DNA of 64,000 nt from Rhabdophis nuchalis (lineage: Eukaryota > Chordata > Lepidosauria > Squamata > Natricidae). The notes under the pieces were generated by a model. That model was not told the origin of the DNA. It did no database searches and worked only from the letters and a program-made list of their open reading frames with translations. The position numbers and the translations under genes were made by a program. Location of the stretch: NCBI GenBank assembly GCA_039707465.1, contig CM077643.1, positions 380,975,919 through 381,039,918 of the forward strand, given 5' to 3'. Numbering within the stretch: the first letter of the stretch is position 1; each line of letters opens with the position of its first letter. This document shows positions 42,191 through 53,611 of this stretch, in pieces.

Positions 42191-42659
42191 GCTTCAAAAT
42201 TTTTTAGAACCTCTTCTGTAGGTGTGGCCTGCCTTGTGGGAGTGGGTTGCTGGCCATGTGACTGGGTGGGAGTGGGTTGCTGGCCATGTGACCGGGTGGG
42301 AGTGGCTTGCCAGCTATGTGACTGGGTGGGCGTGGCCAACTTGTAAAATGTGGTGAAACTCACTTAACAACGCTATTGCTTAAAAACCAAAATGTTGGCT
42401 CAGAAACTCTGGCATTTGAAGCATGCAAGTCTTAAAGCTGTCAAGTTACAAGACCCTTGCATCCCTAACCCTTTAGGAAAAAAACCCGCAGGGGTTTGCA
42501 AACTTGTCAGTTTTAAGATTTGTGAACTTCAACTCCCAGAATTCCTCCTCTCGCTCTTCATCTTGATGATGTGCAGATGGGCGGGGGAGGGAACTGGAAC
42601 AGGTTCTAAATGGCACTGTAGATATAGAAGAGCTTAGAACTGGCAGGACCCCACCCCTG
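42182..42659. mobile_element. hAT-like MITE (family 3), unit 2
   Basis: CAGTGGTGAGCTTC... to ...CCCCACCCCTG, flanked by ACTGGAAC (42174-42181) and TCTGGAGC (42660-42667). Contains the same GGGTGGGAGTGG minisatellite as unit 1. Confidence 0.75.
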
Positions 42660-43227
42660 TCTGGAGCCTATGAGACAAGGAAGCAGCACCATGCAAGGCA
42701 GCGGAGATACTCTGTATTCAGAGTGAAGCCTTCGAAAGCAGCGTGGAAGTGGGAGTGACAGCTATTGAAATCCTCCGTTGGGGCTATTTCTTTTATCTGT
42801 TCATTATACTCACGTAAGATGTGGCTCCATTATGAAACAGCTCTACTCTTGTTGGTTTTCTCTTCATTTCCAGCACTCTTATTCTTAAAAAGAACCCCCA
42901 CCTTATAGTGCTGTTTAGGTGGTTCTATGCAGTCGGGATTTTGATGCTAGAAGGATGCTGCTTTAATATTGAAACCTGGCAGGTTTTTTCTGTTTGCCAG
43001 GAAGGGATAAGGGGAGGGGAGGGGAAAGAGGAGGAGGGAGTGGCTGTTTATTAACTATTCAAGAGTTTGCTTATCACAAACAGCATCTTAGCCCAAGTGA
43101 CAAGAAACCTGGGAAGGCATGTTTAAAGTCATTTCAAGCGACTGCACTTTAATTAACTCAGTATAAATGACAGTAGAAAAACTTTATTAAAACTTTTAAA
43201 CAAGAAGTTTTAAACAAATTAATAGAA

Positions 43228-43490
43228 TTGGGGGCTTTGAACTCTGGTGCTGGAGAAGACTCCTATGAGTCCCTTGGACTGCAAGGCGATCAACCCGGTC
43301 AGTCCTAGAGGAGGAGGAGTGAAGAAGAGCCTAAAGCTGGGAAAGATTGAGGGCAGAAGAAGAAGGGGACGACCGAGAATGAGTTGGCTGGATGGAGTCA
43401 CCTAAGTAGTAGGCGTGAGCTTAAATGGATTCCAGAGGATGGAAGAGGACAAGAAGGCCAGGAGGAACATTGTCCATGTTACTTGAGTCT
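43228..43490 (+). mobile_element. BovB/RTE LINE 3'-end fragment, unit 2
   Basis: Homologue of 8274-8530. This copy keeps the longer GGCAGAAGAAGAAGGGGACGACC text, closer to the expected BovB consensus than unit 1. Confidence 0.75.
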
Positions 43491-43759
43491 CCAATGACAA
43501 TTATTACTATAGGAACACATGCACACCCCAATCACAGGCCCACTCTTTTTCAAGAGCATGACATCATGAACCAAATGTCACTGACAAGACAGTCTGGTGC
43601 CAAAGGTACTCCCTCTTTCATTGTTAAATAGGGATGTGGCCCATCCCATTTCTAATTTTGCAAAGGGAATGCCAAAATTGGCCATTGCTAGAAGGTTCCC
43701 TCTCCTATTCTCCAAAGATAAAAGAGAATATATATTATGTTATATGGCTTCTTGAGTGA

Positions 43760-44232
43760 TAGCTGACTCTTGGTGATATGACAGATAAAAGTCTCCAAGC
43801 CATCCTGCCCCTTGCTGCATTGCCCAACCTCAGCAGATGCACCCCAAAAGGTTCCAATACTCCATCTATTCGTTTCATCCACTGTTAGCCTCTTTTTCTA
43901 TCCATTTGATCCAGCACTATCATCTTTTCCATAGATGCCTCGGCCCACATGATGTATCCAAAGAATGATAATTTCTGGTTTATGATTCCTATTTCCAAAG
44001 ATCAACCACGCCTGATTTCCTCCCGTATTGAATGATTGATTGTCTAAGGTCCCAATTAGCATATCATGTGTATATTTGTAGATATAATTTGAGAACTAGT
44101 TTGGTGTAAGTCACCTAAGTAGTAGGTGTGGGCTTAAATGGATTCCAGAGGATGGAAGAGGACAGGAAGGCCTAGAGGAACATTGTTCATGTTACTTGAA
44201 TCTCCAATGACAATTATTACTACAGGAACACA
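43760..44232 (-). mobile_element. RTE-like remnant and duplicated BovB terminal segment, unit 2
   Basis: Homologue of 8780-9265: minus-strand RTE-type coding remnant (about 43760-44050), then the second copy of the BovB-like terminal segment (about 44120-44232). Non-coding. Confidence 0.55.
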
Positions 44233-44597
44233 TGTGTTAGGATATTCAGCCTTATATTGGGTTGACAATATATATGAACCTATGTTCTTAAGAAGTTATG
44301 TAGACGTTAAAAACTGAACTAAATTCTGATTGTGTTTGATTGGCTGTGCTGCTCAGCATTACCATATAAGCAAGTCAGGAACACAGTCAATTCCCCAATC
44401 ACATGCCCACTCTTTTTCAAGAGCATGACATCACGAACTAAATCGAGGAACGACTCAGGGAGGGATTGGATACTTTATTATTATTATTTATTAAATTTCT
44501 TCTCGCAGTGCACAGAGGACGACCCTTCAGGTAAGCCAATGGTCATTCTCCTGTGCGCTGCTTGGAGTGTCCAAGCAAGGGACATGCCCAAGCAAAA

Positions 44598-44828
44598 TTA
44601 GAACTAAGGAGAAATTTCCTGACAGTTAGAACAATTAACCAGTGGAACAGCTTGCCTCCAGAAGTTGTGAATGCCCCAACCCTGGAAGTCTTTAAAAAGA
44701 TGTTAGATAGCCATTTGTCTGAAATGGTATAAGGTTCCTGCCCACGCAGGGGGTTGGACTAGAAGACCTACAAGGTCCCTTCCAACTCTGCTATTGTATT
44801 GTATTGTATTGTATTGTATTGTATTGTA
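44598..44828 (+). mobile_element. CR1 LINE 3' end
   Basis: Encodes the last residues of CR1 ORF2 (ending ...LEVFKKMLDSHLSEMV-like), then GGGGGTTGGACTAGAAGACC, AAGGTCCCTTCCAACTCTGC and a (TATTG)n tail of six to seven units. It inserted between ...CATGCCCAAGCAAAA and AAATGTCACTAGG, which are continuous in copy 1 (9590-9610). Confidence 0.9.
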
Positions 44829-44879
44829 TAAAATGTCACTAGGATGGGTGTCTCCGAGGAGGCTCAATCCAGGTCAAGA

Positions 44880-45898
44880 GTCATTGGGGACAACACTCTG
44901 CAAGACGCAGCATCCGCTGAAACGTACTTGTCCAGCTTGTAATGTCTAACAAATAAAGACGTAGCAGCCCTACAGATCTCTTCAATAGGGGCCTAGGTAG
45001 CCCAGGCCGCCATAGTCGCTGCGCTTCTGGTCGAGTGATCTGTGAGACCGGAAGGCTAAGGCCAGCCCAGGTGCTCATAGGTGAGAGATATGCAGGCCTT
45101 GAGCCATCAAGTGATGGTGGAAGACAAGATCTTACCTATGTTCGCCGGTTGGAAAGATATAAATAGAGTGTCAGAGCATCTAAAGGAGGAAGTGTGTTTG
45201 ATGCAATGTTTCAGGACCTTCCAAACATTGTGGGTATGTCAGCAGCGCTCTCTAGGATATGTAGGTCTTGGGCAAAATTCCGGAAGCACAATCTCCTGTG
45301 CCCTATGGAAAGTGGAGTTGATCTTAGGCAAGAAGGCTGGGTTGAGGTGAAGGACAACTCTGTCACTGTGGAAAAGGCATACGTTCTCCCAAACTGACAG
45401 AGCAGTCAGCTCTGATACTCTCTGTGCCGATGTAATGGCGCCGAGAAAGGCTGTCTTGAACGAAAGGTGTCTGATGGAAGAAGAGTGAGAAGGTTCAAAT
45501 GGAGGCTCCAATGGGGCCCTGAGAGCGATGGTAAGGTCCCAGGAAGGATAGCGGTGGATGACCAGCAGGTGAATGTTAGACACCCCTTAAGGAAGGCCTG
45601 CATGCTGGGGTGGTGGCTAAGTGGCTGGAAAGAGCCTGCCAACTTGGCATCGGAGAGTAGATGTTGCTACTCCTTTATCGAATCCCTCTTGGAGGAAGTC
45701 CAATATGTGAGGTAAGGAGTCCGATACCGGTGCAAGGTGATGGTGAGCATACCAATTGGAGAAAGCCAACCAGGTAGCCCCATAGATCCTGGTGGTGGAG
45801 GGTCGCCTGGCCACTCGGATGGTTTGAATAACCCGCCTCAAAAAGTTAGCCTGCATTAGGAGGTCCCTCTCAAGTGCCAGGCGGTTAGATTGAGCCAC
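44880..45898 (-). pseudogene. DIRS tyrosine recombinase (copy 2)
   Basis: The N-terminal part is 45898-45617 (RRPSTTRIYGATWLAFSNWY). The catalytic part 45583-45239 has SAQRVSEL, retaining the presumed catalytic arginine that copy 1 has lost. The C-terminal HxxR and tyrosine segment is spread over shifted frames toward 44900. It is broken by an indel near 45640 where copy 1 has about 13 extra bases. Confidence 0.75.
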
Positions 45899-46438
45899 TG
45901 AGGCTCGGGGTGTTGAACGGCCCCCTGAGAAAGACCAAGTCCAGTGGAATTCTCCAAGGCTGGTTGATGGAAAGACTGAAGAGGTCAGCGAACCAAGTCC
46001 GATGCGGCCAATAAGGTGTCATAAGAAGGATCGCTGCCTGCTCCACTAGAAGCTTCCTGATGACTTGGGACAGAAGTGGGAGCGACGGAAAGGCGAGCGG
46101 CGGAAAGGTGAGCGGCGGAAAGGCGTATAGCAGACCCCTCGGCCAGGATGAGTTGAGAGCATCCATCCCCTCTGCTTGAGGAGACTGGTACCAGGTGAAG
46201 GAGCGGGGAAGCTGGGCATTCTCCAGGGTGGCAAACAGGTCGATGAGAGGAGAGCCTAACCTGAGACAAATCTGATGAAAGAGATTCAGATGGAGCTGCC
46301 ATTCTGATGGATCTAGAGTGGCCCTGCTCAACCAGTCTGCCCGAACATTGTCCACCTCGGAGATGTTCGTATGGAGCCCAGATGACATCTGCCCAGAGCA
46401 TCTGCCTCTGTCATCAGGGCACTGGACATGGCTTCCTT

Positions 46439-48139
46439 TTTTTTTTGAAAAAACAATTTTATTGGTTTTTGAGAATATGCATAGGAAAAGGGATATAGGG
46501 TGAATATGACATTTTAGTGGCTTCCATGTCGGAGGTGGTGGTCCTCCCAAAACTTCATACAAATACATTTTTTTTTAGAAAAAGCAAGGGACAAGCATAC
46601 AAATACTTCACATTGTATGATTCATACATTCAATCATGTTTTTCATTGCCATCTAATTTCTACAATCACAGTAAAAATTTCAAATAGAATCATTTTTGAG
46701 ATCTGAGTCTTTTTGCTATTGATTCTTCGTCTCCCTTCCCGTCGACGGGCGGGGCCATGGCCCCCCCTGTTCCCTCATCCTTGTCCCCTAGGAATGAAGA
46801 GTGCTTTTGAAGAAAGGCCTCCGCCTCTCCTAATGTTTTAACTCTAAGTCTACCTCCCTCCTAGAAGACCAACATTCCTTCTGGCAATAACCAGTTGAAC
46901 CAAACTCCTTTTTTTATATAATTTCTTGGACAAGAAGGAATATTTCCTTATTTCTCTAATTTTTTTTTGAATTTGTTTCAGAATGGTAATTTCATTTTCT
47001 TGATACTTCAAGGGTCCTCCCCTCTGGGCCCTCAATATCTCATCCCTTGTGGACCTCATTAGAAATTTAATATGAACCTCTCTTGGTACATTATTTATTC
47101 TAGCATATGCTGAGTTAATTCTATAAACCAGGTCCATATCCCACCAGAGTTGTTCTTTGTTTCTTTTAATATAATCTGCTAAAATTGTACTCATAAGATC
47201 TTTAAGCTCTTCACCTTCTGTCTCTGGTACGTTCTGGAACCTGAGAAAAAAAGACATTCTTTCAAATACTATTTTGGTCATATGACCTCCTAGTTCTGAG
47301 CTTTCCTTCTGAATTTCCTTTACCTCTTCCTTCACCTCAGCTGATCCTCCCTCTAACGCCTCAATTTTTTGTTTGTTATCCATTGTACTTCTTTGTGTTT
47401 CCAACATCTCTATTTTTAGGCTTGTCAATTCTTTTCGCATTTCATACACATTTTTCATTATGTCCTGGAGCATCTTATTAGTTGACAATTCCTGGGCACT
47501 CTCACCAGTTGCTTCTTTCTGCAATAATGCGGTAATCTTGGTCTGCTGTGTAATTGGACTGGAGCGAGCTGAAGATGGAGCGGAAAAAGACTTTCCAGTA
47601 GGTGGTTTTTTAGAAGCCATTGTCCCGATTATAAGTTCTGGTTAGTAGAAGAAATGGCATCGGAAAGGCAGGCAGCCTATGAAGTCCGAGGTATTTCAGC
47701 AGTTCGGAATAAAGTTCAGTCTAAGAACTATATAAAACCAAGAAGAAGGGACTGTATTATCCAAATCTGGGTGTCCACGTATTGGGGGGAGATGCCGAAG
47801 GTTTCCCAAGGAGAAGTTAAAGTAAAAATTTAAAGTCTTAAGATCTCAAATGCTGAAGGAAAAGTTCATGAATAAAAGAAAGTTTTCCAACAGGGAATAA
47901 AGAGGAGCCATTTTGCCTCGCCTTCTCACAGGAAGAAGAGTGAAAGTTTCATTTTATTGTTGCAAAAAGATTTCACAATATAATGTTGCAATTGTGATGG
48001 TGTAGATACAAAAAATTTTTTTTGCTGTCGTTATTTCAAACGGCAAATTAATCCTCTCTTTCTCCCCATTCCTGGAGAGAACTTATTCAGCCACCGCTTT
48101 GCTCCGAGGGGGGGTTAAACCAGATAAACTCCCCCCTCT
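46439..48139 (-). mobile_element. L1-derived ORF1-only element (HAL1-like), copy 2
   Basis: Same element as 11285-13638 but without the nested L2 fragment. The 14-bp target duplication GACATGGCTTCCTT is at 46425-46438 and 48140-48153. The poly(A) tail appears as T residues at 46437-46446. Total length is about 1.7 kb: 5' region, ORF1, short 3' UTR, tail. Confidence 0.82.
46850..47620 (-). CDS. L1 ORF1-type RNA-binding protein (256 codons, open)
   Basis: The N-terminal basic, Ser-rich segment (MASKKPPTGKSFSAPSSARS) is followed by a predicted coiled coil (about residues 45-110, MYEMRKELTSLKIEMLETQ-like heptads). Next come an RRM-like domain (MSFFLRFQNVPETEGEEL) and the C-terminal domain (PREVHIKFLMRSTRDEILRAQ). 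This is the layout of L1 ORF1p, the trimeric chaperone of L1 RNA. No RT follows before the poly(A), so mobilisation would need ORF2p supplied in trans. The natural C-terminus may extend toward 46720 in another frame. Confidence 0.8.
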   Translation of the reverse strand: MASKKPPTGKSFSAPSSARSSPITQQTKITALLQKEATGESAQELSTNKMLQDIMKNVYEMRKELTSLKIEMLETQRSTMDNKQKIEALEGGSAEVKEEVKEIQKESSELGGHMTKIVFERMSFFLRFQNVPETEGEELKDLMSTILADYIKRNKEQLWWDMDLVYRINSAYARINNVPREVHIKFLMRSTRDEILRAQRGGPLKYQENEITILKQIQKKIREIRKYSFLSKKLYKKRSLVQLVIARRNVGLLGGR

Positions 48140-48874
48140 GACATGGCTTCCTTGTATTTCTGTCTGAAGTTGGCGCAGAGTGAGGTGGACCGCCCTCAGC
48201 TCCAACCAATTGATGGTTTTTTTTGAAAAAGTTTAATTTTTTATTTTTGAAAATAAATAAAAAGAAACATCATTCATTTCGTGTTTTATACAACATGTCG
48301 TTCAGACACACGCTCTGTACGCCAGTGCTTAATCTCACAAAGATATTAATCTGTATATGTATATTTAGTTCCTGAATAGTTTTAAGGTCACCCCTTGAGT
48401 TTAATAGATCCAAATATCTGGTTGTTCGTTCCTTTTTGTGTATTATTGCGTAAGTGAATGCTTCAGTAATTGATACCCAGACTGGTATTTTAAAATAGTG
48501 CAATTTCTTGATCTTCTCCCAGTTTACAATCAAAAATTCTCTTATGTAGTGCCTTCTGAAAATACCATGTTTCCTGGTGTTTCTATACCATAGAGCTGCG
48601 TGCCATCCTGATGGCAAATCATGTCCCTCTAATTCTAATAATCTAGTGTTTCTTAGTGTAATCCAATCTTTAATCCACATCAAATTTGCAGCTTGATGGT
48701 ATAGTTCCCAATCAGGCAATCCCATACCTCCCCTTATTTTAGTATCTTGTAAAATGTTTAATTTTATTCTAGCTTTTTTTCCTTGCCATATAAACTTTAA
48801 GACCATTTCCCTTAATTTTTCAAAAAAAGTCCTTGCCCAATCTAATTGGGATTGTCTGGAATAAGTATAATACT

Positions 48875-49729
48875 TTAGGCAAAATATTCATTTTTTATCG
48901 TGGCTATTCTCCCTAGTAATGATAGTTGTAAATTCTGCCATCTCGTAAGATCTGCTTCTATTTGTTGTGTGAGTTTAGAGTAATTCTCCTTTTTAAGGGT
49001 GCTGCATCTCGACGTCAAGTAGATTCCTAAATATTTAAGCTTATTTGTAATTTGAATTTTCAAGATTTCTGTTAATTCTTCTTTCTGTCTTCTTGTCATA
49101 TTCTTTGTCAAGATTTGTGTTTTGTCTTTATTTATTTTCAGACCTGTTATTTTTCCATATTCCTCAATTTTCCCTATCAGTTTGGACGCGGTTTTAAGTG
49201 GTTCCTCGAGGATAAAAACTAGGTCGTCTGCAAAAGCTTGTAATTTATATTGTTCTTTCCTAATTGTCATTCCCTTTATTTCTTTGTCTTCTCTTACCTT
49301 TCTATTTAACACTTCTAGCGTTAATACAAAAAGTAAAGGTGATAGTGGGCAACCTTGTCTTGTACCTCTTTTTATCTGGATGTTATCTGAAAGCTCTCCA
49401 TTTATTATTATCTTAGCTGTTTGGTTGTGATATATAGTACTTATAACATGTATAAAGTTTTGACCAAATTTCATTTGTTCTAGCTGTTGCAACATAAACT
49501 TCCAATTCACGTTATCAAAGGCTTTTTGTGCATCAAGAAACATCAAAGCCATTTGTTTTTCAGAATGTGCTTCATAATATTCCAACGTATTCAAAATTAT
49601 TCTCATGTTATCTTTAATTTGTCTCTTTGGTAAAAATCCGTTTTGATCTGGATGTATAAAATTGTTTAAGTATTTTTTGAGCCTTTCTGCTAGTATTGAT
49701 GCAAATAACTTATAATCCGAGTTTAACAA
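48875..49729 (-). pseudogene. L1 ORF2 reverse transcriptase fragment
   Basis: Reads HPDQNGFLPKRQIKDNMRII, LMFLDAQKAFDNVNW, GTRQGCPLSPLLF and FADDLVFILEEP (FADD at 49223-49234). RT blocks are well preserved, but the frame is broken from the endonuclease upstream (stop near 49800) and from the C-terminal part downstream (48806-48270). Confidence 0.88.
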
Positions 49730-50054
49730 TGAAATTGGTCGATAATTCTTTACCTGCAGGAGATCTGTTCCTTCCTTTGGTATCAGTAAAATATAGGCTT
49801 CTGATCAAGAATTCGGCATTTTACTACCAGACATAATTACATTCATCAATTCTAATAAAGGAAGGGATAGTACTTCCTCCAAAGTTTTATAAAACTCTCC
49901 TGGGAGGCCATCCGGTCCCGGGGCTTTCCCATTTTTTTGTCTTTTAATAGCTTCAGTTAGTTCCATCATCGTTACCTTTGCATTTAGTATATTTCTACTG
50001 TCATCTGATATAACCGGGAGGTTTGCCTCTTGTAAGTAGTTTTTAACATCTGTT

Positions 50055-51317
50055 CTAGTATGTTTTCTTTTTCGTATAGTTTTGTATAATATTCCTGAAT
50101 AAATTTTTTTTCTCCTTATTTAAATAATGTATTTGTCCTTGTTCATTTTTTAATTGTTGAATCTTCCTTGCCTCTCTCTCTTTCTTTAGTTTGTACGCCA
50201 ACCATCTTCCAGGTTTATTTGCATTTTCAAAATAATTCTGTTTTGCAGATCTTATCTTCTGAGCCAATTCTTCTTTTTCTAGAATATCCATTTTATGTTT
50301 AATTAGATCCATTTTCATTCTAATATCTTTTCTCTGTGGTAGTTTCTGTAGTTCTTTTTCCAGTGTTTTATATTCCTTCTCTAATCTTTTCCCTAGCCCT
50401 CTTTTCTCTTTATTTCTTTTTCTTGTATAATCTATTAATAAACCTCTAGTAACTGCTTTCATTGCATCCCATGTATTCTGAATAGATGTATCTTCTTTTT
50501 TGTTTTCTTTAAAATAACACCTCAGTTCTTTTTCCATTTTACTTACGAAGTTTTTCTCTTTCAATATTGTATTATTTAATGTCCATCTGGATCTAATCTT
50601 TGACCCTTTCCACTTAATTATCATTGGGTTGTGGTCTGCCCAAGTACTGGCTTCTATTTCCACTTCTTGAACTAGGTCACTTAACTCTGATGAGAGCCAA
50701 ATCATATCTATCCTTGAGAATGATAAGTGTCTATAAGAATAATACGTGTATTGTTCTTTATTTGGATTTCTTTCTCTCCATATGTCTTTTAAATTCATTT
50801 CATCTGCCATCTTAAAAAAGGACTTTGGTAATATTTTTCTTTTTATTTTAGACGTCCTAGTTGCTTTATAGTCTCTACTTTGGTTTGGAATTCCATTAAA
50901 GTCTCCTATCATGCAAATATCTGCATATTCTAACTCCAAAATCTTTTCATGTAGTTTCTTAAAAAATTCATCCTGTTTCTCATTAGGTGCATAGATTGCT
51001 ATTAAGAGTATTTTTTTGTTATTGTCCATAATTTCAATCATCAAGATCCTTCCATCTTCATCTGCATAGATTTGCTTGGTTGGTATGCTACCTTTAACGT
51101 AAATAACCACACCTTTTTTTTTAAAGTCTGCCAATGAGGAAAATTTTTTCCCAAGTTTGGGTTGTATTAATAAATACGCATCTTTCTTTCGAATATGTGT
51201 CTCTTGTAAACAAATGATTTGTGTTTTTATTTTTTCTAGTTTCTGGAATACTTTTTTTCTTTTAACTGGGGAGTTAAGTCCATTTATATTAACTAAGAAA
51301 ATTGAGTTTTGTTCCAT
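50055..51317 (-). CDS. L1 ORF2 endonuclease and linker (420 codons)
   Basis: Starts MEQNSIFLVNINGLNSPVKR with the catalytic Asn (N in NINGLNS), Glu in LQETHI, the GDFN motif and WADHNPM (DH catalytic pair) of APE-type endonucleases. A lysine-rich linker follows. It nicks the target for target-primed reverse transcription. The frame ends just before the RT, where a frameshift lies. Confidence 0.88.
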   Translation of the reverse strand: MEQNSIFLVNINGLNSPVKRKKVFQKLEKIKTQIICLQETHIRKKDAYLLIQPKLGKKFSSLADFKKKGVVIYVKGSIPTKQIYADEDGRILMIEIMDNNKKILLIAIYAPNEKQDEFFKKLHEKILELEYADICMIGDFNGIPNQSRDYKATRTSKIKRKILPKSFFKMADEMNLKDIWRERNPNKEQYTYYSYRHLSFSRIDMIWLSSELSDLVQEVEIEASTWADHNPMIIKWKGSKIRSRWTLNNTILKEKNFVSKMEKELRCYFKENKKEDTSIQNTWDAMKAVTRGLLIDYTRKRNKEKRGLGKRLEKEYKTLEKELQKLPQRKDIRMKMDLIKHKMDILEKEELAQKIRSAKQNYFENANKPGRWLAYKLKKEREARKIQQLKNEQGQIHYLNKEKKNLFRNIIQNYTKKKTY

Positions 51318-51855
51318 ATCTTATACTTTATATTGAGGATTTATAGCTCTAGTTGTTCTTATTTCTCTCTGTTCTCTAGTTTCCGGTCCTGGTATAGCCT
51401 CTTCTTCTGTGACCACTCCACCTACTGCGCCTTCTAATGGTCCCTGTACCATCTTGTCATTGAGATGTGCTCCCCACCCGAAGAGGCTGGCATCGGTCAT
51501 GAGAATCAGATGCTTGGGTTCCCAAAACAGGGAGTCCTTCATTAATGATGGCGTCAGCCACCACTTCAGAGAACATAGAACCTTCGGGGGAAGATGTACT
51601 TTGGTCCTCGAATTGCTTGGCATTGGCCCACTGTGATGGGAGGAGGGACCATTGCAACTCTCTTGCATGCAGTCTTGCCCAGGGAATGATGGACAGGCAA
51701 GAGATCATTTTGCCCAGCAATTGAGACAAGAGGACCATGGGAACAGTGGAAGATCCCTGGACCTGGCAGACAATGGCTTGGAGGCTGTTGATGCGATCCG
51801 GTGATAGGGACACAAGGCAATACAAGGTGTCAATCACTGCCCCCAGATGCAACAC

Positions 51856-52875
51856 AGCTGTATATATCTACCCCAAACCACCCCAACGATGCCGTAGCGG
51901 TGATGTGCCAGTGCCTGGAAGCCGTGCGGGCCTGGATGGGAAGTAACAGACTCAGACTCAACCCGTCCAAGACCGAGTGGCTGTGGTTTCCGGCATCCCG
52001 GTACAACCAGTTGACTCCATCACTGGCCATAGGGGACGATCACCTTACCCCTGTGGATGGGGCACGCAACTTGGGCATCCTCCTCGATGCCCGGCTGTCT
52101 ATGGAAGATCAAGTGACAGCCGTGGCTAGGAGGGCGTTTTACCAGGTTTGCCTGGTCCACCAGTTGCGTCCCCTATTGGATCGGGGTGCCCTTTGCACGG
52201 TCACTCATGCCCTCGTGACATCCCGACTGGACTACTGCAATGCTCTCTACATGGGGCTCCCCTTGAGGTGCACCCAAAGGCTTCAGCTAGTCCAGAATGC
52301 AGCCGCGCGGGCAGTTATGGGAGCCTCTAGGTTCTCCCATGTAACACCGCTCCTGCGCGAGCTGCACTGGCTGCCTGTCGTCTTCCGGGTGCGCTTCAAG
52401 GTGTTAGTTACCATCTTTAAAGCGCTCCATGGCACAGGACCTAGCTATCTGCGGGATCGCATTCTGCCTCATACATCCCTGCGGCCGATTCGCTCCCACA
52501 GAGAGGGACTTCTCCGGGTGCTGTCCACTAGGCTGTGCCAGTGGGCGACGCCCATGGGAAGGGCCTTCTCTGTGGCGGGCCCGACCCTCTGGAACGAACT
52601 TCCCCCCGAAATCAGAACAACCACAGACCTTCGCTCCTTCCTCCTCACTTCTTCCGTTTGGCTGGCCTAGGGTAATTTTAATTTTAATTGTTAAGGGTTT
52701 TTTTAGGGATAGTTATATTTTTATAGAGGTTTTTAGCGCAGGGTAAGTTTAATTTGATTTTAGCTTTGTATTTTGTTTCTGGTGATTTGTTTTAATTTCC
52801 CTGTGCCCCGCCTCGAGTCCCTTCGGGGAGAGAGAGCGGGATATAAATAAAATTTATTATTATTATTATTATTAA
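51856..52875 (+). mobile_element. L2-type LINE, 3' part
   Basis: Begins inside the RT after YADD (QLYISTPNHPNDAV) and runs through the RT C-terminal region (LHWLPVVFRVRFKVL; open 51801-52670), the 3' UTR (CCCGCCTCGAGTCCC) and an (ATT)n tail. It is 5'-truncated, inserted in the DIRS RT between GATGCAACAC and ACCCTCGTTG. Absent from copy 1. Confidence 0.9.
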
Positions 52876-53210
52876 GACCCTCGTTGATGAGAGCAGGTGG
52901 CTTTTTTCTTTGTTGACGGTGAACCCATGATAATGTAGAGTCCAAGGTGACCTGCGGGTCCCGCAGCCCCTGTTTTCGAGATGACGACTGTATCAAAATG
53001 TCATCTAGATAGCACTGGAGATGGATGGGGCACCTTCTGAAGTCCACCACCACTGCGGCCAGTATCTTGGTGAAGACCCTTGGGGCAGATGATCAGCTGA
53101 AGGGTAGAGCTCAATACTGGCAGTGCCGGCCGACAAAGTAAAACCGCAGGAAGCGACAGTGGGCCAGTCTTATTGGAATGTGGAGGTAGGCCTCCTTCAA
53201 ATCAATGGAT

Positions 53211-53332
53211 TGTTATTATTATTATTATTAGTCAAATTTATATAACCGCACCCTCTCCCCAAAGGGACCCGGGGCGGTGCACAGGAAGTTAAAACAAACA
53301 ATATAAAATATAAATAATTAATATCGAATTAA
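53211..53332 (-). mobile_element. L2-type 3'-end fragment
   Basis: About 122 bp: (ATT)n on the left, then AAATTTATATAACCGCACCC...GGGGCGGTGCACAGG in antisense. It separates ATCAATGGAT from TGTCATCAGGTCC, which are contiguous in copy 1 (about 18170-18190). Confidence 0.85.
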
Positions 53333-53611
53333 TGTCATCAGGTCCCCTGGGGGGAGGCAGCCCAGGATGGATTGGAGGGACTGCATCTTGAATTTTTTGT
53401 AGGCAATGTTTAGTTTAGTTTAGTTTATTTACATTTATATCCCGCCCTTCTCCGCAAAGGACCCAGGGCGGCGCACAGGAAATTTAAAAAACATAGAGTA
53501 CAAAAATAAATACACAATTTAAAATATAAATTAAACCGTCTTATCCTATGCTAAAAACCCAATTTTAAAATACCCAATAAAACTATCTAAAAGTCCCCAT
53601 GGGAGGTTAGG

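Larger units (their letters stand above)
48216..51442 (-). mobile_element. L1-type LINE, ORF2 region (5'-truncated)
   Basis: Inserted in DIRS copy 2. The poly(A) tail is the T run at 48217-48224. Encodes endonuclease (51317-50055), RT (49729-48875) and C-terminal domain (48806-48270), separated by frameshifts and stops. ORF1 is absent. Compared with copy 1, about 30 bp of DIRS sequence (13717-13748 equivalent) is missing at the insertion, so integration was accompanied by a target deletion. Confidence 0.9.
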
